A stretch of 12,015 nt of DNA from Wuchereria bancrofti (lineage: Eukaryota; Nematoda; Chromadorea; Rhabditida; Onchocercidae). This document shows, in pieces, positions 1 through 7,600 of this stretch. The translations under genes and the position numbers were made by a program. The notes below the pieces were generated by a model. It was not told where the DNA came from. It saw only the letters and a list, made by a program, of their open reading frames with translations, and made no database searches. Position 1 is the stretch's first letter. Each line of letters opens with the position of its first letter. The stretch covers positions 1 to 12,015 of the forward strand of contig SSBO01000003.1 in assembly GCA_005281725.1 (NCBI GenBank), read 5' to 3'.

Positions 1-285
1 GATCAAAAGCTATGTGCAAAAGAAGCGCAATTTTCTTGAAATTAACAAACATCTGAAAATTGAATTCGAAAAAATCTCGCTAAATAGGGAATGGCAATCA
101 AAATTTTCATTGTGATTTTCCAATAGTTAATGAGAAAATCAGAAAAATAAAATCAAAAATTAGTGACAACTTAAAAATGCAATAATTAGTAACCAAATAA
201 CAACAAAAACTTAACATCATAACAAAGAACTAGCAAAAAAAAAAAATGAAAAAATTAGGTCAGTCTACCAGTAAGTAAATTAGGT

Positions 286-401
286 TACCTGCGCAAGAGA
301 AGAAAACTGATTGAGCGGGGCGAAGTTGGGCAGAGATGGCTCTTGAACCGATGCATCGATTGAGTTGCGGCATGGGTAGAGATTTCATTATTATTGTGCA
401 C
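286..401 (-). other. GC-rich exon-like segment after the zinc-finger gene stop codon
   Basis: After the acceptor at 402-403, the in-frame sequence reads S-A-Q and then three stops close together (TAA TAA TGA). Downstream of these the same frame is open through about 30 codons. It ends at a good donor, GCGCAG/GTAACC at 287/286. Base composition is far more GC-rich than the flanking introns, which suggests coding sequence. A further acceptor (TTTTCAG at 53-59) opens a 17-codon phase-compatible segment to the window edge. The segment could be a 3' UTR exon, an alternative exon, or a real exon disrupted by a sequence error or a mutation. No AATAAA is visible on this strand in 1-400. Confidence 0.4.
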
Positions 402-1842
402 CTGAAAAATGATAAAGGTTGAATGAATCTTTAATTTTTTTAAATAATTTTTTCAATAATTTCTTATATTTGAATCATTTAGACAGGAACATTTTACTTA
501 CTAGGAATATAGTAGTGCATGGCCTCTTCGTTCCTACCCACCAACTCAAGTCTCCTTTGTTTAATGGCTCTGTCATTCATAACAGCCTTTGTGGCCTTCG
601 GGCACCATTCCAAAGCATGGAGCTCCATCGTGGCTGTAATTTCGTCATCAGAGCGAACATGCGGCATATCAACGAAATGGCCGCATTTTTGACAGAAGCC
701 TGAAACAAATATATTACATTAATAGGTAATTCTTTCAAAAATTACTATTACTTAACCAAGTAGTACTAAAGTTTGAAGATAAACTTACCATTTTGCCTGT
801 GTACCTTGCTGGCGTGAATTCGCCATCCCTTCAAGGTTCCGAATTCCTTCGGACAAATTCCACACTCTGAAAATAGTTAAATTCGTACTAGACTCGTTCA
901 AATCATTCAAATAAAGTTTCTCGATGCACTAAAGAAATAAAATTAAATTTACCAATTGTGGTTGACCCATCAGCATTTCGAATAACTACGTATGGGTCAA
1001 TCGGTGGCCTCACCAGCAGTTGTTGGTACCGTGCCGGTAAACCTTCCACTACCGGCGCGTGAAAGGCTTCCGGCACTACTGGCCTTGCCTTGCGTTGTGG
1101 AATTCGTATCGTCCGTGAACGCCTGAAATATATTTATTATTAGACAAAGCTTAACTATTCATCAAACAAATCATTTACTAAACTCAAAAACTCAAGCAAT
1201 TATGAATAGTTAATTAGTTACTCGCATTGCTAGAAATGAAACTTACAGTGCTATTTCGCGAATGCTTTCCACTTCACTGCGTTCTAGAATTCCCGCAGAC
1301 GTTCTTGGTGCCGCATCACAACCTTCCTCATCGTGCGGCACTTGCCACTCCTCCGCCATCTCCTCCACCTCCTCCGAGCTCTCTTGAGCGTCCACCAGTG
1401 CCGGTACTGGTTCTTCCTCTTGTTGTTGCTGCAGCTCTAAAGCTCGTTGCTGTTGTTCGAGGAGGTGGAGGGCGATCTGGTCCTCATTTTCCGCTTCCCG
1501 TTCCAGATCGCGCTGTATTTCCATGAATTGATGGAACATTTCTATCTGTTCCCGAGATGGCGGAGGACTTGGGCAGATTCTTAAGTCTGCTCTCGGAACC
1601 TCAATCGTTTCATTATCCAACTTCGCCCTCAACTCTTCAATCTGAAAAATCATACAATTATTAGTGAAGAATTCAATGAATAACATCGGAAATAAATCCA
1701 AGATCAAAACTAAACATACCAGTTTGGCCGTATTTCGCAGGTATCCTTCCAATACCTGGAAGTAAAGCGGCTCCTTGCGCAGGTGATTCTTCAAATCTGC
1801 AAATGTTGGCAGATTTGGACCGTACGCTTCAGCATGCTCCAT
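391..1842 (-). CDS. Zinc-finger protein of unknown name, C2H2 plus C2HC-like module, six exons
   Basis: Exons, read right to left: 1842-1720, 1641-1247, 1122-953, 866-789, 699-502 and 401-391 (stop TAA). All introns are GT-AG and the phases join, giving 324 residues. The start was chosen because the ATG lies 5 bases after TTTTTCAG; the frame stays open upstream, but that sequence looks non-coding. Residues 72-117 are Q/E/L-rich and probably coiled coil; 117-147 are acidic. A canonical C2H2 finger follows (C231, C234, H247, H252; C-x2-C-x12-H-x4-H). Next comes a second probable zinc site, C258-x2-C261-x21-H283-x4-C288, and a basic tail. From the family one expects nucleic-acid binding in the nucleus; that is inference. 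I do not recognise an orthologue. The five large exons are well supported. The last contributes only S-A-Q-stop and may be mis-modelled. The gene is divergent from lin-54. Confidence 0.82.
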
Positions 1843-1847
1843 ATTTG

Positions 1848-1855
1848 CTGAAAAA
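1848..1855 (-). other. 3' splice acceptor just before the start codon, probable trans-splice site
   Basis: On the minus strand TTTTTCAG ends five bases before the ATG at 1842. An acceptor this close to a start codon is the usual picture for spliced-leader addition in nematodes. A cis-spliced 5' UTR exon, for example the candidate at 2475-2598, is the alternative. Confidence 0.6.
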
Positions 1856-2370
1856 CCATGCATATAGGCGGCAAATACAAGAGTAAAACTAAAACGCAAC
1901 TTTCAATAGTACAGCAACTTGCCCATCAATAAAGGTAAAAAGTAAAAGTAAAAAGCTAGAAGATAAGAAAAGGAATAAGTGTCAAGTAAAGTCAATCGAT
2001 GAAGTTATCTTCCATTTCGCGCATAAAGTTGTTTCGGTGATGAGATCACATACAGACACTAATGGAGGCGGAACTGTCTTACTCAGCGCACACTCTAATA
2101 GACTCTCTGATCTGCGCATATACGTGATTATTAAGAAAGGAAAAGCATGCGATGAATGCATCTTGCAACATTTGGCTGTATCAAATCGAATCTAAGCAAT
2201 TTAAAGGATGATTATATGTTTATCTCATTAATTAATTAATCAGTCAATTAATTAATAGGTTCGCAATTACAAGAATTATTCTTCGAAGAAAAATTTCACT
2301 TCATCACTGTATTGTTGCCTTGTCTTTGTATTGTATGTTTCTTTGTAGTTACTAATTTGTACATTCCTTT
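1856..2370. other. AT-rich region upstream of the zinc-finger gene
   Basis: No gene was recognised. The stretch 2030-2130 is less AT-rich and is the best place for the zinc-finger gene promoter or outron start; it contains a GGCGGAAC element near 2067. Short GTAAAA-type repeats lie at about 1935-1956. An ATTAAT-rich inverted repeat lies at 2227-2256. Confidence 0.4.
2227..2256. repeat. ATTA-rich inverted repeat
   Basis: Arms ATTAATTAATTAAT (2227-2240) and AATTAATTAAT (2246-2256) flank a five-base spacer, CAGTC. The arms are self-complementary over 11 bases and could extrude or bind homeodomain-type factors. Simple AT richness could also produce it. Confidence 0.5.
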
Positions 2371-2375
2371 AGTCT

Positions 2376-2470
2376 ATTATGGTTATAGATATTGTGGGTA
2401 TATATTAATGCTATAGGTATGAATGTTTGTAGGTATAAGCATTGCGGGTATGAATATTGCGGGTAGAAAC
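2376..2470. repeat. Degenerate 15-bp tandem repeat, about six units
   Basis: Units resemble ATTGCGGGTATGAAT. The two rightmost (2441-2455 and 2456-2470) differ at only a few bases. Older units at 2376-2390, 2391-2405, about 2408-2424 and 2426-2440 are more diverged and one is slightly longer. Because the period is a multiple of three, the minus-strand frame is open and reads as pentapeptides of the Y-P-Q-x-x kind. I do not regard that as a gene. Confidence 0.65.
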
Positions 2471-2474
2471 TTAC

Positions 2475-2598
2475 CCGTGAAGTTTCTTCCATCAGTTTAC
2501 AGTCGGAAACCTTTCTATGCAATTGTTGAATTATATATGCAAGGTTTTTTCTTCTTACGCTTCCTTTACAGAACGAAAAGAGCCGATAATTACGAAAA
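2475..2598 (-). other. Candidate upstream exon, minus strand
   Basis: A 124-base block is bounded on the minus strand by an acceptor, TTATTTTAG (2599-2600 is the AG), and a strong donor, CGG/GTAAGT (after 2475). One frame is open through it and includes R-K-N-L-A-Y-I-I-Q-Q-L. If spliced to 1847 it would be out of frame with the zinc-finger start, so it could only be a 5' UTR exon of that gene or part of something else. The support is splice consensus alone. Confidence 0.22.
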
Positions 2599-2889
2599 CT
2601 AAAATAAGTACCACAAACTATGCGTACGTGTAAATTATTGAGCTTATTGATTTGATCAAAATCCATTGTAAATAAATGTATGCTATCGATGATTTAACTA
2701 TCACAACAACAAATTCGAATTGTAATTGAAAGTAAGAAATGAGATTCTTCAGGAAATAAGAACAATATCAGATCTTATTAGATGTAGCTAATTATTAATT
2801 TCAATTATCATTTCGATTATTTTAGTTGCTATTAAAATTTCCAAAACTAAAATAAACCATTTGCTACATATAAAATATAATACAATGCA

Positions 2890-3034
2890 TTATAAATAAC
2901 TGAATAAATAAATAGAACTCATATTCAGAATACAAGTAAAGAAGTAAATAAACGAACAAATAAATGCATCTCTATAAAAACAAACAAACAAATTAATAAT
3001 AGTAATAATAAATAAGTAAATAAACAAACGAAAC
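2890..3034. repeat. Degenerate AAAT/AAAC microsatellite tract
   Basis: The tract is dense in AAATA, AAACAAACA and AATAATAGT words and almost devoid of G and C. It is simple-sequence DNA with no coding potential. Confidence 0.6.
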
Positions 3035-3455
3035 ATTGATAATGATAAAGTTAAACAAATTTCTCATTAGCAAAATGATTTAATCAAGTTAAATTTTGTC
3101 ATCAATTTATTATAAATTTCAAATTTCCAAATATAACCATTGTAAATACCTTTATGTGAAGTTATCTTTCATAGCATTATAGCATGACAATTTGCTTATT
3201 TCTATTTAACATTTGACAATTAAATTTCAAAAATTTTCAAAAGAATTTATTTCTCCCTCTTAAATTGCATATTTGATTAGTTATTAATATCGTTACCATT
3301 GTATGTTAAAATTTTGTTGGCTATTTAGCTGTATCTTTTCGGCATTTTTCTTTTTAAATTAGCGCGGCTTCCAGTTGATTCGATTTTTTGGGGTGCGGGA
3401 GAATGTTTCGAACATCAATTTTGATGTCGGTGAAATCTAGGCGTACGTGTTTCAT

Positions 3456-3463
3456 TGACGTCA
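3456..3463. promoter_or_regulatory. Perfect CRE-type palindrome TGACGTCA
   Basis: The eight-base palindrome matches the consensus bound by CREB/ATF bZIP factors. It sits in a locally GC-richer block. A perfect 7-bp inverted repeat, ACATCAA/TTGATGT with a two-base spacer, lies 28 bases upstream (3412-3427). It is far from either start codon, so use as a promoter element is inference. Confidence 0.35.
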
Positions 3464-4152
3464 GATATGCTTAATTTTAGTTTAATTGCGTAAGTCTACA
3501 ATTAGCTACGTATTTGTTGCAAGTTTGTTATGAGTTGTAATGCGTAGTTTTTAGTTCGATTAATAGTTTTTTGTCAAAATTTCAAATTTTATTCTGTACC
3601 ATCATAACGTCGCTATAATTTCCTTATATTTTTTTCTTCAACATTGAACACGTAAATATCAGACACTAATGTGTACGCATTAGTTATAGATACGTTATTT
3701 ACGAGCGTGGACGCGTGATATTATACCACATGATCTTATTTCAAGCCACCGTCTGCAAATGCACTTTGATTAATCTATGTTCCTTCACATTGTTTACTTC
3801 ATTAAAGCAATGGTTATATTTGCGTGTGTTGTTCACACTCATACGTTTCTCTCTTACGTTCAGCAGTCATGTATAACCCATTACACTCATTTAAGTTATA
3901 CACTACAACATAGTATGTTTTGGTATTTTTGGTTTTGGTACATATATAGGAAAGTTCATGTGTCATTTTTTTTTTTCATATCATTTTTAATGAGTGTAAT
4001 ATAGTCTGAATATATTCACATAGTCACTGCTTTCTTATAGGGTTAACATATTCATATTTTGTATTATTTATTCGATTTCGAAATTCACGTCGTGTCATTA
4101 GTTTACATATTGATGCTTATTGTGCATGTTTTGTTTTCGAAACTTCATGGCT

Positions 4153-4180
4153 GGAACCGCCAAAACTGACGTATAACGTC
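4153..4180. promoter_or_regulatory. E2F-like site next to an inverted ACGT pair
   Basis: On the minus strand 4165-4153 reads TTTTGGCGGTTCC, close to the E2F consensus TTTSSCGC. Immediately to its right GACGT (4168-4172) and ACGTC (4176-4180) form perfect arms around ATA. The position is about 450 bases before the lin-54 trans-splice acceptor, where a promoter could lie. Function is inferred from the motif only. Confidence 0.3.
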
Positions 4181-4356
4181 GAAATATTGTGCATTAAGTT
4201 GAAAGAATTGGCATATATAGTCATCGTTTTGCTAGCACTAGCACCTGTCAGGCAAAAAAGGTAAAATTTGAAAATTTAATTTTCACAAGCCAGTAGCTGA
4301 GAATGTCAAGTTCCTTCCGTCATTTGTAGTTTATCGAGGGTTAATTATGAGCGGTG

Positions 4357-4398
4357 ATTTATAATTGATAATATCAATTATATTAATTTATAATTGAT
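4357..4398. repeat. Inverted repeat with a third direct copy
   Basis: TATAATTGAT (4360-4369) and ATCAATTATA (4373-4382) are perfect 10-bp arms around AAT. The longer word ATTTATAATTGAT occurs at 4357-4369 and again at 4386-4398. Such a compact set of repeated arms just upstream of lin-54 may be a protein-binding cluster or a chance AT hairpin. Confidence 0.5.
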
Positions 4399-4600
4399 GA
4401 ACTAGTCAGTACTTTGAGATTGTTGCATAGTGTTGTGGCGTTATGATCTGAAAAAGTATTATGAATGTATTACTATGTGCACATTTTTGCCATCTTACCA
4501 TTCTGCGATTTGAACTTAATAAACTTTGTTATTTTGACTAAGGCTTTTTCCTGAATTGCTAGTATTGATATTTTTTTAATCGAACTATGATGGCAGCAAG

Positions 4601-4610
4601 TTTTTTGCAG
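4601..4610 (+). other. 3' splice acceptor before the lin-54 start, probable trans-splice site
   Basis: TTTTTTGCAG ends at 4610, and the first plausible start codon follows at 4632. An upstream in-frame ATG at 4587 lies before this acceptor and would be removed, so 4632 is preferred. No matching upstream donor exon was identified, which favours spliced-leader addition. Confidence 0.55.
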
Positions 4611-4631
4611 ATAAATTATTTTGTGGTAACG

Positions 4632-7600
4632 ATGTCTGGTAGTAACAGACGACAAAAAGAGCTGCAAAAGCAGCAACAACAGCAAATGATTGCTCATGAA
4701 GAAATTGTTCAGGAAGAAGTGGTTACGGATGAATTGGTCGATGATACGCAGGTCGTAAGGAATATGGCTTCACTTCCTTTGAACAGCATTTTTAAGGAAC
4801 TTAGCTAATTTCAGGCAGATAATAATTTGACTTTAATTTCGTTGAATTTTGGATCTGTGGGAGGTAAAATCTCAGAGGAAAGAATTAACTTCCTAAGTTA
4901 CTAGGTTTGGGTGCTGCTAGGTTAATAAGTTCCTGAGCTAAGTCGAATAAGTTTTAACAAGCGAGAATAGGCGGGAACTGAGCTAAGCTTTGAACCACAA
5001 AACTTGAAAATTTTCAAGTGCTATACAGTAAGTTTTTACGGAGAATTTTAAAATAAATTTAATATATTATGGAGCATAATACTTGGAAGGAATAGTGGAA
5101 TTCGAATGTAGCATCATTTCAAAAGATTTCGAACCAACATTTAAAATCTGATTAGCGGTTATTGATGATTCAGATATCGGAAGAAATCGTAGAAGAAGTT
5201 GACGTGGAAGGCGAAGTTGAGGATGATGTGGAATACCGATTGCAAGGTATTTATTGTTTTTTTTTTTTGTTATATTCGCTTGAATAAGTATGGAGAATAC
5301 CTATCTTCACATACTTATTTAATCAACAATTTCGTTGCCAACTTTATTGCGACATTTTTTTAACTGTACTGATTATTGTATCATCTAACAAACATTTTTT
5401 AGCTGATGGCTCCTACAGAGTGGTTTATCCGTCACGTGCAAGTAGTATTCCATCAGGAAGTAGACATTCTCCATATGACGATTCACAGCATGAAAGGGTA
5501 TCTTTTCACTCATTGAAGGATAGTACAAAATAAATTAAATGTCACACAGTTACGATTTATGATATCCTATAAATGAAGTGTGTGCATTAAATAAAGCCGT
5601 TTCGTATTGATAAACATAGTATTAATTTTTTCTTGCAAAATTTCAGTTAAGTGTCGGAGAAACAAGCGACAGTCAGTTGTGCGATTCGGAAATAGGACAA
5701 GTTCAAAGGGGACGCGTTGTACCGGCGCATGTTTTTGCGGTTCGAGGAAATAGGGTAGAACTCTTCATACTTTTCATAAACTGTTCAGAACACTCCTACC
5801 GGATTTTATTGTACATTAAGCTATAATAAATCAATATTTCTTCTTTTTACTTTAATAGCCCATGCTTTTGAATCCATCATATTAAGCTTTAGAATGAATT
5901 AAGAGGAATTCTCTATTAAAACGAAGATGTGAAGTATTGATTTAAAGTGATTTTCTATCAGAATAGCATCTAAGTGAAAAAAGGAAAAAAGAATTATGTC
6001 CCAGTTCAGTTTTATTTTAAAACTGAATAGTTGATTCGAACGATTTCCAGATATATCGTATTGATCGATCAGGTGGTTCAACCACTACCACACCGGTGCG
6101 TACACTCAGTGAAACGAATCGTGGAGTCGTGGACCAGATTGTGAGTTTTATGATATTTTTGCTTGAGGATTTTTCGTAACTAAAAGATTAGCTATTTCGT
6201 AGAACTGAAATTTATGAATTATTAGGTCTTTTCAGGGGATCTCGTACTTTCAAATATTTATGTTCATATAAAATAGTATTTTCCTGATTGTTCTTTTAGT
6301 GGATATACCCAGAAATCGCCACGTGTGCAGCCGGCACGTATTTTCAGAAAATAGAATCAAATTGGCGAGGACGTGAAGTGCCATCTAAATCAAGACCTCT
6401 ACAAACTGGGCCTCTCAGTCCACCTTTGGCTTATCGAGCTGCTCAGGCTAGTGTTCAGCGTAACAGGGTATTCACTCCAGTGCTGGCAGCTAAGTTAGCT
6501 CCAAAGAAGTGATTCTTTCTCCAAATTTTTTTTTTATTTCATGCTAATGATAATTTCTACTTTCTTCTACGGTTCTTAGTTTTGAATCCTTAATTATTCA
6601 ATGTGTTTTCGATATATGGTTTTATCTACATAATAATGTGGACCGGCAAATACTAGTTTGAGATATTAAACTTATTTTACATTAATTTACAAAACATCAA
6701 CTACCATACTGAACAGGTTCCAGGTTGGTATAAATTAAGGTAAAATAGCATTACTAAACATCGTGTTTATTTTGCGTATTAATTTAAGCACTTTTTTAAG
6801 ATTTATATTAGGTTTGTATTAGATTAGATTTATATTATTTTTTATATTAGGTTTATTTTAGATTTTTTTTTGATTTATATTAGATTTTTTTTAAGGTTTA
6901 TTTTAGATAAATGCTTCTGTTTTATTTCCAGACGACCCCTTGGTTCAAAAAAACCATGTCATTGCACACGTTCAATGTGTCTGAAATTATATTGTGATTG
7001 TTTTGCGAATGGGGAATTTTGTAATGATTGTGATTGCAAAGATTGCAAAAATACAATTGAATATGAAATTGAAAGGACACGCGCTATTAGGTTGTCACTG
7101 GAACGCAACCCGAATGCATTCAAACCAAAAATCGGTAGTATTTTTACAGTTAGTTAAAACTCGATTATTGATGAAGAATTCAGTATTCAGATTGGGGATA
7201 GTTTATGTTGTTGGAATAGTAAGATACTTTCAAGATAGCAATGTTCGACATGTACAATCGAATAATGCGCTGTAGCTAGTCGAAAAATTTTAGTAAAGAG
7301 AATCAAATTTATTACTGAGTAATGAAACATAGTTGTTTTCCTCTTTTTTTTCAACAAATTAAGCTTGATTTTGAAAAATTTGTAGTTTGATGGAGTAATA
7401 TTTTTTATTTAGGTGTTGCTACTAATAGACAAGTGGAACCAGAACGGTTGCATCAAAAAGGATGTCATTGCAAAAAATCGAATTGTTTGAAGAATTACTG
7501 TGAGTGTTATGAAGTAAGTTTATATCATAAACCCATATTTATGTTGTGTTGAAAAGAATGTTAGGTTGACATTGAATTCTGATTTGGTTTTTGACAGGCA

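Larger units (their letters stand above)
2671..4600. other. Intergenic AT-rich spacer between divergent genes
   Basis: No coding sequence was recognised. Positions 2890-3034 are dominated by AAAT/AAAC/AATA tetramer and trimer microsatellite. Positions 3355-3480 and 3640-3730 are less AT-rich and carry a TGACGTCA palindrome and other ACGT cores. Positions 4140-4260 hold an E2F-like site with a paired ACGT element. Positions 4357-4398 hold an inverted repeat. A hydrophobic open frame at 3777-4004 looks like low-complexity chance sequence. Confidence 0.5.

Noticed and set aside
419..703. Plus-strand open frame of 94 codons
   Set aside because: It lies antisense to exon 5 of the zinc-finger gene, whose minus-strand frame has splice sites and conserved cysteines.
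1227..1526. Plus-strand proline-rich open frame
   Set aside because: It is the antisense of the glutamine/glutamate-rich exon 2 of the zinc-finger gene; the proline and leucine runs are a by-product.
1843..1899. N-terminal extension of the zinc-finger protein to an ATG at 1899
   Set aside because: It crosses a TTTTTCAG acceptor and reads hydrophobic, intron-like sequence; the ATG at 1842 directly after the acceptor is better.
3777..4004. Plus-strand hydrophobic open frame of 75 codons
   Set aside because: Phe/Tyr/Trp-rich composition from T-rich DNA, no splice signals, no recognisable family.
4587..4631. Upstream in-frame ATG for lin-54
   Set aside because: It lies before the TTTTTTGCAG acceptor at 4601-4610 and would be absent from the mature mRNA.
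4815..4863. Possible extra lin-54 exon
   Set aside because: It has an acceptor and a donor, but its 49 bases would shift the frame of all later exons including the CXC domain.
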